Part shown: one piece after another, positions 47,220-57,413 of the stretch
Position numbering within the stretch: position 1 is the first letter of the stretch
Layout of the letters: every line of letters begins with the position of its first letter
NCBI GenBank assembly: GCA_002083615.1
Contig: MSXO01000006.1
Location: 62,001-126,000 of the forward strand
DNA length: 64,000 nt
Direction of reading: 5' to 3'
DNA from: Proteobacteria bacterium ST_bin11
Lineage (GTDB): Bacteria > Pseudomonadota > Gammaproteobacteria > Methylococcales > Methylomonadaceae
Made by a program: the position numbers and the translations under genes
The notes under the pieces: generated by a model
Told to the model about the DNA's origin: nothing
What the model saw: the letters and a program-made list of their open reading frames with translations, nothing else
The model's database searches: none

Positions 47220-48302
47220 CTAAAACTTTATCGACAGGCGTTTTGCACCCCAATTGCCCGGTAAGGGATTGAATACGCCCGCGCAAGCGCTACCACAAAA
47301 CCGGCAATTGCCGGCATCGTCCAAGTTCCACTCCGACAGCTCGTACCAATCCCGACCGATCAGTAGCTTGCCGCAACCGTGGCAGTAAGTGCTCTCAGCC
47401 GATTTGTCGTGAACATTACCCACATAGGCGTAACGCACACCGTTTTTTAAAGCAATGCTGCGCGCTAACAATAAGGCTGAACGTGGCGTCGGCGGCGTAT
47501 CCTGCATTTTCCAATCTGGATGAAACGCGGTGAAATGCATGGGTACATCCGGCCCTAAATGCTCTACTACCCATTGCGTCATCGCGTGCAACTCTGCCTC
47601 GGAATCATTGGCGCCAGGGATCAGCAATGTAGTCAACTCCAACCAAACCGGAGTTTCGTGTTTCAGATATTGCAAAGTCTCCAACACTGCTTGCAAGTGG
47701 CCGCCTGTAATCTTGCGATAAAACTCCTCGCTAAAAGCTTTTAGATCGACATTGGCTGCGTCGATGTAACGGTAAAATTCGGCGCGCGGTTCCGCGCACA
47801 CATAGCCGGTCGTCACCGCCACGGATTTCAAGCCCAGTTCGCGGCAGGCTTGAGCAGTATCAATCGCATATTCGTGAAAAATCACAGGGTCGTTATACGT
47901 ATATGCGACGCTGGCGCAGGCGTGCTCCAACGCAGCCCTAGCTATGGCTACAGGGCCAGCACGACTCATTAAGGTGTCCATTTCCCGCGACTTACTGATA
48001 TCCCAATTTTGGCAAAACTTGCAGGCCAAATTACAGCCGGCGGTGCCGAAAGAAAAAATCGGCGTGCCGGGCAGAAAATGATTGAGGGGCTTTTTCTCGA
48101 TAGGGTCAATGACAAAACCGCTGGAGCGACCGTAACTGGTCATTACGATTTGCCCATCCCGATTTTGGCGCACAAAACACAAGCCGCGCTGACCTTCGTG
48201 TAATTTGCAAAAGCGCGGACACAAGTCGCACTGCACTTTGCCATCGTCAAGCAAATGCCAGTAGCGACTGACAGCCGTATCTGGGCTGAGTAATCTAGTC
48301 AT
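47220..48302 (-). CDS. amrS: AmmeMemoRadiSam radical SAM enzyme
   Basis: The radical SAM member of the AmmeMemoRadiSam system, 360 residues. The cluster-binding cysteines are CNLACKFC (Cys90, 94, 97). Typical flanks are an N-terminal CDLCPRFCKLHEGQRGLC, GTAGCNLACKFCQNWDIS and YTYNDP. Two C-terminal cysteine pairs (YCHGCG, CRFCGSAC) suggest a further metal site. The reaction is not known for the family. It is divergent from the Memo and AMMECR1 genes, which share the promoter region 48303-48464. Confidence 0.93.
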   Translation of the reverse strand: MTRLLSPDTAVSRYWHLLDDGKVQCDLCPRFCKLHEGQRGLCFVRQNRDGQIVMTSYGRSSGFVIDPIEKKPLNHFLPGTPIFSFGTAGCNLACKFCQNWDISKSREMDTLMSRAGPVAIARAALEHACASVAYTYNDPVIFHEYAIDTAQACRELGLKSVAVTTGYVCAEPRAEFYRYIDAANVDLKAFSEEFYRKITGGHLQAVLETLQYLKHETPVWLELTTLLIPGANDSEAELHAMTQWVVEHLGPDVPMHFTAFHPDWKMQDTPPTPRSALLLARSIALKNGVRYAYVGNVHDKSAESTYCHGCGKLLIGRDWYELSEWNLDDAGNCRFCGSACAGVFNPLPGNWGAKRLSIKF

Positions 48303-48464
48303 GGCGATGCTCCTTGAGCCCCAAACATAAAATCGGTTCCTTATCTTTTAGAGTTAGCGGTAGAATAAACCCAAGGTTAGCGTGGTATTAAATTATTTTT
48401 ATCCTTCCAGATGCGCTAGGCCCCTGATCGTATTAAAAACTTTAAAATAAAAAAGGATCAGCGA

Positions 48465-49244
48465 ATGAACAGAAAACCAGCCGTGGCAGGACGGTTTTAT
48501 CCTGCCCACCCACAACAACTCCATGACGCAGTCTCCGGTTATTTGCGGGAAGTAAGCCGAACCGGCAACGTGCCGAAAGCCATGATTGTGCCGCATGCCG
48601 GCTACATTTATTCCGGGCCAATAGCCGCAACCGCCTATGCCCGTTTAAAGCCCGCCGCAGCCAGTATTACTCGCGTAGTTCTAATCGGCCCTTCACATCG
48701 GGTGGCCTTTCGCGGCCTAGCGGTTAGTAGAGCCCAGGCCTACAACACCCCACTGGGCGATGTCCAGACAGACCGAGCGGCTATCGAGGCCTTGCTGACG
48801 CTACCGTTTGTCGAATATATCGAACAAGCTCACACCCTGGAGCACAGCCTGGAAGTACATCTGCCGTTTTTACAGGAAGTTCTACAGCAGTTCACGCTAG
48901 TTCCCATCGTTGCGGGCGACGCTAGCCCCGAGCAAGTCAGTCAGGCTTTGGATCTGCTGTGGGGCGACGATGACACCTTATTGGTTGTCAGTTCGGACCT
49001 CAGCCATTATCACGACTACGACACCGCTCAACGACTGGACCAAGCAACCAGTCGGATGATCGAGCATTTGCAGTACAAGGAAATCTGCGGCGAAGCCGCT
49101 TGCGGCAAGGTACCGGTCAGCGGCCTGTTGAAACTGCTAAAACAAAAAGGCTTATCGATTAAAACCATCGATCTGCGTAATTCCGGGGATACCGCTGGCG
49201 ATAAGCAACAAGTCGTAGGTTATGGCGCCTATGTCGTTGACTGA
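48465..49244 (+). CDS. amrB: AmmeMemoRadiSam system protein B (MEMO1 family)
   Basis: A 259-residue member of the MEMO1 family, related in fold to non-heme iron dioxygenases. MNRKPAVAGRFYPAHPQQL at the start, PHAGYIYSGPIAATAY, HTLEHSLEVHLPFLQ and SSDLSHYHDY hold the conserved histidines that would bind a metal. The substrate is unknown. AGGATCAGCGA precedes the ATG closely. Its last codons overlap the next gene. Confidence 0.93.
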   Translation: MNRKPAVAGRFYPAHPQQLHDAVSGYLREVSRTGNVPKAMIVPHAGYIYSGPIAATAYARLKPAAASITRVVLIGPSHRVAFRGLAVSRAQAYNTPLGDVQTDRAAIEALLTLPFVEYIEQAHTLEHSLEVHLPFLQEVLQQFTLVPIVAGDASPEQVSQALDLLWGDDDTLLVVSSDLSHYHDYDTAQRLDQATSRMIEHLQYKEICGEAACGKVPVSGLLKLLKQKGLSIKTIDLRNSGDTAGDKQQVVGYGAYVVD

Positions 49245-49788
49245 AACCCAGCAAAATCAGTTACTGACTCTGGCCCGACAATCCATTGCTCACGGCCTGC
49301 AAACTGGTCGATCTCTAGCGATAAACCTGGACGAGTATCCGGCGGAATTGAACGAAAGCCGCGCAACATTCGTCACACTGGAACGCGGGGGACAGTTGCG
49401 CGGCTGCATCGGCATGCTGGAAGCGGTGCGGCCTTTGGCGGAAGACGTGACCCAGAATGCCTTTGCCGCGGCTTTCCGGGACCGGCGCTTTCCGCCAGTA
49501 GCAGCCGATGAACTGACCGAACTCGATCTGCACGTCTCCGTGCTTAGTACCGCCGCTGCGTTGAAATTCGGGTCGGAAGCGGATCTGATCGCCCAGCTGC
49601 GTCCTGGCATCGACGGTATTATCTTGCAGGAAGGCGGTCGGCGCGGCACCTTCCTACCTTCAGTGTGGGATGATTTACCCAATCCCAAACAGTTTTTGCA
49701 ACAACTCAAACTAAAGACCGGCTTACCCGCCCTCTACTGGTCGAACACACTTCAGGCCTTTCGTTACACCTGCGAAATATTTGGCTAA
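49231..49788 (+). CDS. amrA: AmmeMemoRadiSam system protein A (AMMECR1 domain)
   Basis: The AMMECR1-domain partner, 185 residues. Signature parts are RATFVTLERGGQLRGCIGMLEA, AAFRDRRFPPVAADELTELDLHVSVLS and GIDGIILQEGGRRGTFLPSVWDDLPNPKQFLQQL. The ATG at 49231 overlaps the end of amrB; another ATG at 49222 is possible, as neither has an ideal ribosome binding site. The LRGCIG motif is the presumed functional centre; its activity is unknown. Confidence 0.92.
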   Translation: MSLTETQQNQLLTLARQSIAHGLQTGRSLAINLDEYPAELNESRATFVTLERGGQLRGCIGMLEAVRPLAEDVTQNAFAAAFRDRRFPPVAADELTELDLHVSVLSTAAALKFGSEADLIAQLRPGIDGIILQEGGRRGTFLPSVWDDLPNPKQFLQQLKLKTGLPALYWSNTLQAFRYTCEIFG

Positions 49789-49990
49789 TCAACGCCATTC
49801 CCAAGCGCCGCAACCCAAGCAATATCGGCCCTAGCGGCCTTTGATCTTGTTCCAAACCGGCAACGAACATTATAATAGCTGCATTTTCGACTGATCCGGG
49901 CCCAGAGTTTCCTGTAACGCGCCGCTTTTTGCGCGCCTAAATCGACATGCCAAAGCCGATCAACCCTCTTCTTCATTCCTGGTATCACTG

Positions 49991-51457
49991 ATGAAAAATC
50001 AAAATTACAAACCCTGCGACCTGGTGATTTATGGCGCGTTGGGTGATTTATCCAAGCGAAAGTTGCTGATTTCGCTGTATCGGCTGGAAAAATCCAACTT
50101 GCTCGAAACCGATACCCGCATCATCGGCGTTGATAGGCTGGATGAAACTAGCCCCGGTTTTATCGAAATCGCCCATAAAAGCCTGATCGCACATTTAAAT
50201 ACACCCATTGATGAAGAAATCTGGGGGCGCCTATCAAATCGACTCTCTTATTTAAAAATCGATCTAACCCAACCGGAACAATATTTACAGCTGAATCATG
50301 CCGTCGATCCGGAACAGCGGGTGATGGTCAACTATTTTGCGGTAGCGCCATTTCTCTTCAAAAGCATTTGCCAGGGTTTGCAAAGCAGCGGCGTGCTGAC
50401 AGCCGAATCGCGCATGGTCATGGAAAAGCCCATCGGCAACGACCTCAAGTCGTCGAAGGAAATCAACGACGTAGTCGCCGACGTTTTCCACGAAGACCAG
50501 GTCTATCGTATCGACCATTACTTGGGCAAAGAAACGGTATTAAACCTGCTGGCCCTGCGTTTCGCCAATTCGATCTTCACCACCAACTGGAACCATAATA
50601 CCATCGACCATATTCAGATTACGGTCGGCGAAGATATCGGCATTGAGGGCCGCTGGGAATACTTCGATAAAACCGGCCAGTTGCGCGACATGCTGCAAAA
50701 CCACTTGCTGCAAATTCTGACATTCGTGGCCATGGAGCCGCCCGCCGATCTGGAAGCCGAGAGCATCCACATGGAAAAGATCAAGGTACTCAAATCCTTG
50801 CGACCTATCACTGCACGCAATGTGGAAGAAAAAACCGTGCGTGGCCAATACACTGCGGGCTTCATTAAAGGCACCCAGGTACCCGGTTACTTGGAAGAGG
50901 AAGGCGCCAACAAGGAAAGCACTACCGAAAGCTTCGTGGCGATTCGCGTGGACATCGACAACTGGCGTTGGGCCGGCGTACCGTTTTATATGCGGACCGG
51001 CAAGCGCATGCCCAATAAACGCACAGAAATCGTGGTTAACTTCAAGCAATTGCCGCATAACATCTTCAAGGATAGCTTCCGTGATTTGCCAGCCAACAAA
51101 CTGGTAATCCATTTGCAGCCCAACGAAGGCGTGGACGTGGTGATGTTGAACAAGGTGCCGGGCATAGACGGGAATATCAAATTGCAGCAAACCAAACTGG
51201 ACTTAAGTTTTTCCGAAACCTTCAAGAAGAACAGTATTTTCGGCGGCTATGAAAAACTGATTCTGGAAGCCCTGCGCGGCAACCCGACGCTGTTTTTAAG
51301 CCGCGAGGAAATCGAGCAAGCCTGGGCCTGGGTCGATTCGATTCAGGATGCCTGGGAACAAAGCCACAGTGCTCCAAAGTCTTACCCGGCAGGCAGCTGG
51401 GGGCCGATTGCCTCCGTGGCATTGCTGGCCCGCGACGGTCGCGCCTGGGAAGAGTAA
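49991..51457 (+). CDS. zwf: glucose-6-phosphate 1-dehydrogenase
   Basis: Oxidises glucose 6-phosphate to 6-phosphogluconolactone, entering the Entner-Doudoroff and oxidative pentose paths. The 488 residues show the nucleotide-binding start LVIYGALGDLSKRKLLISLYRL, the catalytic signature RIDHYLGKETVLNLLALRFAN (about 178-198) and the C-terminal domain FYMRTGKRMPNKRTEIVVNFK. In RuMP-cycle methanotrophs the enzyme links hexose phosphate to KDPG cleavage or NADPH production. pgl follows after 31 bases. Confidence 0.96.
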   Translation: MKNQNYKPCDLVIYGALGDLSKRKLLISLYRLEKSNLLETDTRIIGVDRLDETSPGFIEIAHKSLIAHLNTPIDEEIWGRLSNRLSYLKIDLTQPEQYLQLNHAVDPEQRVMVNYFAVAPFLFKSICQGLQSSGVLTAESRMVMEKPIGNDLKSSKEINDVVADVFHEDQVYRIDHYLGKETVLNLLALRFANSIFTTNWNHNTIDHIQITVGEDIGIEGRWEYFDKTGQLRDMLQNHLLQILTFVAMEPPADLEAESIHMEKIKVLKSLRPITARNVEEKTVRGQYTAGFIKGTQVPGYLEEEGANKESTTESFVAIRVDIDNWRWAGVPFYMRTGKRMPNKRTEIVVNFKQLPHNIFKDSFRDLPANKLVIHLQPNEGVDVVMLNKVPGIDGNIKLQQTKLDLSFSETFKKNSIFGGYEKLILEALRGNPTLFLSREEIEQAWAWVDSIQDAWEQSHSAPKSYPAGSWGPIASVALLARDGRAWEE

Positions 51458-51488
51458 TCAATCTGTACCCATCACGAGAACAACGAAT

Positions 51489-52199
51489 ATGGTTAGAGAA
51501 TTTTTTTTCGAACAACGCAGTCACCTATTTACCGCCCTGGTCGCCGAATGCCAGGATGTTTTGTCTGAAGCTATCAGCAAACACGGTATGGCGACATTAT
51601 TGGTGTCAGGTGGCAGCACCCCAGCCCCACTTTACGAAGCTTTATCCAAATCCGATTTGAATTGGAAAAAAATCAAAGTGGCGTTGGTGGACGAACGCTG
51701 GGTGGATAATCAACACAGCGCCAGCAACGAGGCCCTGATTCGCCGCAGTCTGCTGATCAACAACGCCAAAAACGTTGAATTCATCGGCATGAAAACACCG
51801 GACATTACGGCCAAGCAAGGCCAAGCCGATACGGAAACTCGTTACGGCAAACTACCGCAACCGTTTACACTGGCGATTGTTGGCATGGGTCCGGACGGCC
51901 ATACCGCCTCCCTGTTTCCGCACGCCGAAGGTTTGGCAAATGCCTTGAGCGAGGATAACCAGCAACTGACAGCGGCGATCACCGCCATTCAAAGCGAAGT
52001 AACAGGCGCCAATACCGAACGCCTGACCTTGACCCGTAGCGCATTGTTAAAGTCCGAACGCATCGTCATTCTGTTCACCGGCGAAGATAAATTGGCGGTT
52101 TTCAATAGCGCCCAGAAACCGGGGCCTTTAGAGGATATGCCGATCCGGGCTTTATTGAACCAGGAAGACGTGCCGGTGGAATTGTATTGGGCACCTTAA
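51489..52199 (+). CDS. pgl: 6-phosphogluconolactonase (DevB type)
   Basis: Hydrolyses 6-phosphogluconolactone made by Zwf. The 236 residues have the family motifs LLVSGGSTPAPLYEAL, KVALVDERWVD, SASNEALIRRSLL and LAIVGMGPDGHTASLFPHAEGL, shared with sugar-phosphate isomerases. The frame is open upstream into zwf; I chose the ATG at 51489 to match the family start and avoid overlap. It ends before an unrelated methyltransferase gene. Confidence 0.94.
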   Translation: MVREFFFEQRSHLFTALVAECQDVLSEAISKHGMATLLVSGGSTPAPLYEALSKSDLNWKKIKVALVDERWVDNQHSASNEALIRRSLLINNAKNVEFIGMKTPDITAKQGQADTETRYGKLPQPFTLAIVGMGPDGHTASLFPHAEGLANALSEDNQQLTAAITAIQSEVTGANTERLTLTRSALLKSERIVILFTGEDKLAVFNSAQKPGPLEDMPIRALLNQEDVPVELYWAP

Positions 52200-52310
52200 A
52201 TCAAGATTGCCTTACTAGTTAACCTGGATTTGACCCAAGCCGTCTGGAGAGACAGAACCCAGCCCTGGAAACGTTTGTCAACATCAACGCCCGATTAACC
52301 GAGAGACGCT

Positions 52311-53231
52311 TTGTATACCGAAAATATAAAAAAAGACCTACTCTTGTTCGCTAAGGCCACGCTATCCAACCAAATAGCGCGGTTCCTGCCTGGCTTTTAT
52401 GTGCGAATTACGGCTCAAACGGGGCGCGGCGAAGGCGACGACAGCAGCGACGAGATCGCCGAGTATTTCCACCAGTGTTGCCAAGATTATCGGAAACAGC
52501 TCGGTTACGATGAAGCGGCGTTCAAAGCATTCTTGGCGGATAAAGCCGTTCTGGAGTATGGCCCAGGCGATATTCTTGGCGTAGCACTGTTGCTTTATGC
52601 CTACGGCGCAACATCCATCCACTGCGTCGACCGCTTTCCGCTAAACAAGATCAGCGACAAAAACAGACAGGTATACCTTTCACTGCTTAATCGCCTGCAC
52701 GGCGATGAAAAACAAAGAGCGATGACGGTTTTCAACATTCCGGGCGATCCGGACAGTGGTTTTAACTCGAAGTTGATCGAATACTCGGTGAAGAAAAACG
52801 GTTTGTCCGGAGTAACCAACGCCTACGACCTGATTCTTTCCAGAGCGGTCTTGGAACACGTCAACGACTTGGACGCTACTTTTTTGGATATAAAAAACGC
52901 CTTAAAACCCACCGGAAAATCGATACACAAAGTCGATTTAAAAAGCCACGGGCTAGACCGTTATCGGCCCTTCGACTTTTTGACCTGGTCTGACACCTGC
53001 TACCAACTGATGTATTCGCACAAAGGTTTCCCCAACAGGTGGCGAGTCGATAAATATGTGCAAGCAGCTAAAAATACAGGTTTAGCCATCGCTCACCTGG
53101 AACCGGACCAAACCCTGAGCCTGGAAAAAATCGACCACATTGCGCCTTTTCTGGCCAAGAACTTTCGAAACGTTCCCAGAGAACAACTCAGTTGGCTCAG
53201 TTTCTGGACGGTCTTAGAGCACGTCAACTAG
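52311..53231 (+). CDS. class I SAM-dependent methyltransferase
   Basis: A 306-residue methyltransferase. VLEYGPGDILGVALLLYAYGATSIHCVDRFP is the SAM-binding loop and acidic strand end; DLILSRAVLEHVNDLDATFLDIKNALKPTGKSIHKVD is the catalytic-side strand with the usual EHV pattern. Such proteins are common in glycan and cell-surface loci, but the substrate is unknown. It starts with TTG at 52311, with GAGAG seven bases upstream; no ATG lies near. It separates pgl from edd, so it is not part of the usual pathway order. Confidence 0.8.
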   Translation: MYTENIKKDLLLFAKATLSNQIARFLPGFYVRITAQTGRGEGDDSSDEIAEYFHQCCQDYRKQLGYDEAAFKAFLADKAVLEYGPGDILGVALLLYAYGATSIHCVDRFPLNKISDKNRQVYLSLLNRLHGDEKQRAMTVFNIPGDPDSGFNSKLIEYSVKKNGLSGVTNAYDLILSRAVLEHVNDLDATFLDIKNALKPTGKSIHKVDLKSHGLDRYRPFDFLTWSDTCYQLMYSHKGFPNRWRVDKYVQAAKNTGLAIAHLEPDQTLSLEKIDHIAPFLAKNFRNVPREQLSWLSFWTVLEHVN

Positions 53232-53329
53232 CTGCTGGGCCCCGGATACAAGCCACTTTATTTCGCCAAGCGATCGCAAATTCCATCGAGTATTTGCGAG
53301 TTATTAACCCCTAAATTAGGACATTGCTC

Positions 53330-55150
53330 ATGCATCAGACATTAGAAAAAGTGACCGCCGACGTGGTGGAACGCAGCCGCGAAAGCCGAGCTGCCTATCT
53401 GGCTCGCATCGACGCTGCCGTGGAAAACGGCCCGCATCGCGGCAAACTGGCTTGCGGCAACCTAGCCCATGGCTTCGCAGCCTGCTCCAGTGAGGAAAAA
53501 AACGATTTGGCACAAACTCAAAAAGCCAACGTCGGCATTATTTCCGCCTACAACGACATGCTGTCCGCCCATGAACCTTACAAAGACTTCCCCGCCTTGA
53601 TTAAACAAGCGGTGCGCGAAGCCGGCGGTGTGGCGCAGTTTGCCGGCGCAGTCCCAGCCATGTGCGACGGTGTCACCCAAGGTCAGCCCGGCATGGAGTT
53701 ATCGCTGTTCAGCCGCGATGTGATCGCACTATCCACCGCCATCGGCTTGAGCCACAATATGTTCGATGCGGCTTTGTACTTGGGCGTCTGCGACAAAATC
53801 GTACCTGGCTTATTGATCGGCGCTTTGACCTTCGGCCATTTGCCGGCAGTATTCGTGCCAGCCGGTCCAATGCCGAGCGGCTTGCCGAATAAAGAAAAAG
53901 TCCGCATTCGCCAGCTCTACGCAGAAGGCAAGGTTGGCCGCCAGGAATTGCTGGAGTCAGAATCGCAGTCCTACCATAGTCCGGGCACCTGCACTTTCTA
54001 TGGCACCGCCAATAGTAACCAAATGATGGTCGAGATCATGGGCCTGCACTTACCAGGCAGCTCTTTCGTCAATCCCTACACCCCACTGCGCGACGAGCTG
54101 ACCAAAGCCGCCGCCAAGCAAGTCTTGAAATTTACGGCGCTGGGTGACGACTTCCGGCCAATTGCCCATGTCATCGACGAAAAAGCGATTTTGAACGCGT
54201 TGATCGGTCTACTGGCTACCGGCGGCTCGACCAATCACACGATTCATTTGATCGCCATCGCTCGTGCAGCCGGCATAATCATTAACTGGGACGATTTCGA
54301 CAGGCTGTCGAAAGTGGTGCCTTTGTTAACCAAGATCTATCCCAACGGTTCCGCTGACGTCAACCACTTTCATGCCGCTGGCGGTATGGGCGTATTGATT
54401 GCGGAACTATTGCGTAGCGGCCTGCTGCATGGCGATGTTCTCACCATCGGCGACCAACGCGGTATGGCCCAATACAGCCAAGAACCAAAACTGAACGACG
54501 GCGTGTTGCAGTGGCAAGAAGGCCCCGGCACGTCGCAAGACGAAGCAGTGATCGGCTCGGTAGCCAAACCGTTCGCAGCCGGCGGCGGTTTGCACGTCAT
54601 GCACGGCAATCTAGGCCGCGGCGTCTCAAAAATCTCCGCTGTCGCCGAGCAACATCAAGTCGTCACCGCGCCAGCGGTGGTGTTCGACGACCAAGACGAG
54701 GTGGTTGCAGCCTTCAAACGTGGTGAACTCGAGAAAGACTGCATCGTGGTGTTACGTTTCCAAGGCCCGAAAGCCAACGGCATGCCGGAATTGCACAAGC
54801 TGACACCACCCCTAGGCGTATTGCAGGATAGAGGCTTTAAAGTCGCTTTGATAACCGACGGCCGCATGTCCGGGGCCTCCGGCAAAGTCCCCTCGGCGAT
54901 TCACATGTGCCCTGAATGCCTAGACGGCGGCCCGCTGGCGAAAGTCCGGGATGGCGACATTATTGTGATGAACACCCAAACCGGCGAAGTCAATGTCCAA
55001 GTTGATCAAGCCGAATTCGATGCCCGTGAGGTAGTAGCCAACAGAGCCAAGGACCATCATTACGGCATGGGCCGCGAATTGTTCGGTGCCTTCCGCGCGT
55101 ATGCCTCGTCGGCAGAATCCGGCGCAACAAATCTGTTTTTCGTCGATTAA
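53330..55150 (+). CDS. edd: 6-phosphogluconate dehydratase
   Basis: Dehydrates 6-phosphogluconate to KDPG, the first dedicated Entner-Doudoroff step. The 606 residues belong to the IlvD/Edd iron-sulfur family. Visible parts: [70 protein letters not shown] with cluster cysteines, [27 protein letters not shown], and [18 protein letters not shown]. The ATG at 53330 is preferred to an upstream TTG. A hairpin lies between it and eda. Confidence 0.96.
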   Translation: MHQTLEKVTADVVERSRESRAAYLARIDAAVENGPHRGKLACGNLAHGFAACSSEEKNDLAQTQKANVGIISAYNDMLSAHEPYKDFPALIKQAVREAGGVAQFAGAVPAMCDGVTQGQPGMELSLFSRDVIALSTAIGLSHNMFDAALYLGVCDKIVPGLLIGALTFGHLPAVFVPAGPMPSGLPNKEKVRIRQLYAEGKVGRQELLESESQSYHSPGTCTFYGTANSNQMMVEIMGLHLPGSSFVNPYTPLRDELTKAAAKQVLKFTALGDDFRPIAHVIDEKAILNALIGLLATGGSTNHTIHLIAIARAAGIIINWDDFDRLSKVVPLLTKIYPNGSADVNHFHAAGGMGVLIAELLRSGLLHGDVLTIGDQRGMAQYSQEPKLNDGVLQWQEGPGTSQDEAVIGSVAKPFAAGGGLHVMHGNLGRGVSKISAVAEQHQVVTAPAVVFDDQDEVVAAFKRGELEKDCIVVLRFQGPKANGMPELHKLTPPLGVLQDRGFKVALITDGRMSGASGKVPSAIHMCPECLDGGPLAKVRDGDIIVMNTQTGEVNVQVDQAEFDAREVVANRAKDHHYGMGRELFGAFRAYASSAESGATNLFFVD

Positions 55151-55173
55151 AAATAATAAAAACATCTATGCGT

Positions 55174-55203
55174 TTACGCCTTGGGTTTAATAGCCCGGCG
55201 TAA
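55174..55203 (+). terminator. hairpin between edd and eda
   Basis: TTACGCC (55174-55180) and GGCGTAA (55197-55203) form a seven-base stem, extended inside by GGG/CCC. No T run follows; it may stabilise the edd message or tune eda expression. Confidence 0.45.
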
Positions 55204-55228
55204 GCCAACCCACCCACAGGATGAAGAA

Positions 55229-55858
55229 ATGAGCGTATCAATTAAAGAAGTCATGACCACCTCGCCGGTAATGCCGGTGATGGTTATCAATCAACTCGAT
55301 CAGGCCGTGCCTCTGGCACGCGCGCTGGTGGAAGGCGGTTTGAAAGTTTTGGAAATCACCTTGCGCACCCCGGTAGCGCTGGATGCCATCCGCCGCATTA
55401 AAGCCGAAGTGCCGGGCGCGATTGTTGGTGCAGGCACCATCATCAATATCCAAACACTGCAAAACGCCATTGATGCCGGTGCAGAATTCATCGTCAGCCC
55501 CGGTGTCACTGATAGTTTACTGGATGCGGCATTGGCTTCCGGCGTCCCAATTTTACCCGGCGTCATCACACCCAGCGAAGTGATGCGTTTAATGGAGAGA
55601 GGCATTACCGCGATGAAGTTTTTCCCAGCTGAAGCGGCGGGCGGTATACCTATGCTGAAATCCATCGGCGGCCCCTTGCCGCAAGTGACCTTCTGCCCGA
55701 CCGGCGGCGTCAATCCAAAAAATGCGGTGGAATATCTGGCGCTTAGCAATGTCGCCTGCGTGGGCGGCTCTTGGATGGCACCGTCCGAACTTGTCGATGC
55801 CGGGGATTGGGCGGAAATTACCCGTCGCGCAGCAGAAGCCGCTGCTTTGAAAAAATAG
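55229..55858 (+). CDS. eda: KDPG aldolase
   Basis: Splits 2-keto-3-deoxy-6-phosphogluconate to pyruvate and glyceraldehyde 3-phosphate. The 209 residues have the class I aldolase motifs: [30 protein letters not shown] with the proton-handling Glu, GAGTI, EFIVSPG, and the Schiff-base lysine in [12 protein letters not shown]. The ATG at 55229 has AGGA eight bases before it. With edd it forms the KDPG route, the cleavage branch of the RuMP cycle in methanotrophs. Confidence 0.96.
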   Translation: MSVSIKEVMTTSPVMPVMVINQLDQAVPLARALVEGGLKVLEITLRTPVALDAIRRIKAEVPGAIVGAGTIINIQTLQNAIDAGAEFIVSPGVTDSLLDAALASGVPILPGVITPSEVMRLMERGITAMKFFPAEAAGGIPMLKSIGGPLPQVTFCPTGGVNPKNAVEYLALSNVACVGGSWMAPSELVDAGDWAEITRRAAEAAALKK

Positions 55859-55897
55859 GCCCAAAAGTCGAGGTGCGGTCAGCGCCTAACCCGACGC

Positions 55898-55925
55898 AAT
55901 GCCGATGCCGCAGAGCATCGGCATT
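55898..55925. terminator. bidirectional terminator between eda and the Dabb gene
   Basis: AATGCCGATGC and GCATCGGCATT make a perfect 11-base stem with a six-base loop. It lies between convergent genes and touches the stop codon of the Dabb gene; A/T bases flank it on both sides. Confidence 0.75.
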
Positions 55926-56337
55926 ATTCGATAAAATCGTAAACCTTATATTTGTCCACCAAGGGCCTCAGCACCTGTTGCGCCACGCGCAGATAGTCCG
56001 GATTCTGCAAAAAACCTTCGTAAGCCTGCTGACTTTCGTAAACGCTGGACACTGCAACATCGTAGCTCTCGTCCAGCGCAGCATTTGGGCGGCCACGATT
56101 AATCGATGCTGGCGTACCGACATCGTAAGCCAACACCCCCGGTAATTTAGCCAAGCCTTCGCTTTCTTGAATATAGTGTTGCCGGGCGTTTTCATCGCCA
56201 GCCTGTTTCAACCAAACGATAACCAAGTGATGCACCTTGCGATGTTGCACATGATGAGCAGGCTTAGCATTGTAGGCGCAGCCGGTTCCACTGGCAGTCA
56301 GCAAACACGCTAGCACAACGGCGTAATGACGTTTCAT
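55924..56337 (-). CDS. exported Dabb (stress-responsive A/B barrel) protein
   Basis: A 137-residue protein. A signal peptide ends near SGTGC (possible lipoprotein cysteine 20, a weak lipobox). The Dabb ferredoxin-like domain follows: VHHLVIVWLKQAGDENARQHYIQES, LPGVLAYDVGTPA, SYDVAVSSVYESQQAYEGFLQNP. Dabb proteins form dimers; the role of exported ones is unknown. AGGAG lies 12 bases before the ATG. It stands alone, before an unrelated protease gene. Confidence 0.85.
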   Translation of the reverse strand: MKRHYAVVLACLLTASGTGCAYNAKPAHHVQHRKVHHLVIVWLKQAGDENARQHYIQESEGLAKLPGVLAYDVGTPASINRGRPNAALDESYDVAVSSVYESQQAYEGFLQNPDYLRVAQQVLRPLVDKYKVYDFIE

Positions 56338-56399
56338 GGGTTTTTTATTCTCCTGATGCTGATGAACTCACAGGCAGAATAATACCACCCACCAAGATT

Positions 56400-57413
56400 T
56401 CACAACTCGCGCAAATGTTTGATCCGCGCCTCGGTAGCGGGATGGCTGGATAGATAATCCATTGCCCCGGCGGACTCCACCGGCTGATTCGGCGCTGTGT
56501 TTCGCTGAGCAGCTTCCAATTTCTCCAAAATATCCGCCAGTCGGCTAACCGGAATGCCGTTTGCGCGCAGTAGCTCCGCCGCAAAGGCATCGGCCCGGCG
56601 TTCGAAATCTCGCGAATAGCGGGTTTCCAATATTACGGTCGGTGCGACGGCTAACAAATTGCTGACATCGCCAATATACCAAGCCATGGCTAAGCCGATT
56701 ACTGAAGCCTGCAGCATCTGCCGCAGAGCATGTTTTTCATAAACATGACCCATTTCATGGGCCAGCACCGCCAAAATTTCCTGGTCGTTACTCGCCAAAT
56801 TTACCAGGTCGTCGAGTACCAGCACGCTGCCGCCAGGCAACGCGAAGGCGTTGGCGCCCAATGTCGGACTACCGCGAAATTCAATGTGCGCCAGTCGGTC
56901 CTCACCCGGCGGCAAGACCAAGCGCCGCAAGCCATCCTCAAGGGTGTGCCGACGTTCCTCGGCTAGTTTACTGGGCATCAACAAGGTTTGATCGAGGCTG
57001 GCGAAAAACTGATTATCCATCCGCTCCAGCAGATGAACCGGCACCCGGTCCGCCACAACCCGCGCCGCATAAGGCAATCCAAACAAATACACAACGCTAA
57101 GCAGGATCAAAGTTAACAGCAGCGCCGCCAACGCATGCCACCAGCTATTCTCCATCCCCGCCACCACGCTCTTACCCGCATCCGGCAAAATATCGGCAAA
57201 GCCTTGCCGATCGGCCACTTCGCAACGGCCGCCGTCGGCGAACAAAATCAGGCGCGGCGTGCTGCCGAGCGGCGGCGGAATTTTCAGACTGGCTAATTCT
57301 TCCCGCCGCACAATGTCCCTGCCCTGCAACAACAGTTTGTCGCCTTCCACACAGAGAGTAACGGGATGCGGTCGGGCTTGCCGCCCGTCGTAGTAAATCG
57401 CCGTGAGCCACAT
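56400..57413 (-). CDS. M48 family metallopeptidase
   Basis: A membrane-bound zinc protease of 337 residues. An N-terminal domain of about 90 residues precedes a membrane helix (about 92-112, ALAALLLTLILLSVVYLFGL). The M48 catalytic helix is LAVLAHEMGHVYEKHAL, with a third ligand Glu in ERRADAFAAELL; GSVLVLDDLV and a C-terminal SSHPATEARIKHL complete the family picture. Its ATG lies directly after the stop of the YjgN gene, so the two are coupled, an arrangement common in proteobacteria. The substrate is unknown. Confidence 0.92.
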   Translation of the reverse strand: MWLTAIYYDGRQARPHPVTLCVEGDKLLLQGRDIVRREELASLKIPPPLGSTPRLILFADGGRCEVADRQGFADILPDAGKSVVAGMENSWWHALAALLLTLILLSVVYLFGLPYAARVVADRVPVHLLERMDNQFFASLDQTLLMPSKLAEERRHTLEDGLRRLVLPPGEDRLAHIEFRGSPTLGANAFALPGGSVLVLDDLVNLASNDQEILAVLAHEMGHVYEKHALRQMLQASVIGLAMAWYIGDVSNLLAVAPTVILETRYSRDFERRADAFAAELLRANGIPVSRLADILEKLEAAQRNTAPNQPVESAGAMDYLSSHPATEARIKHLREL

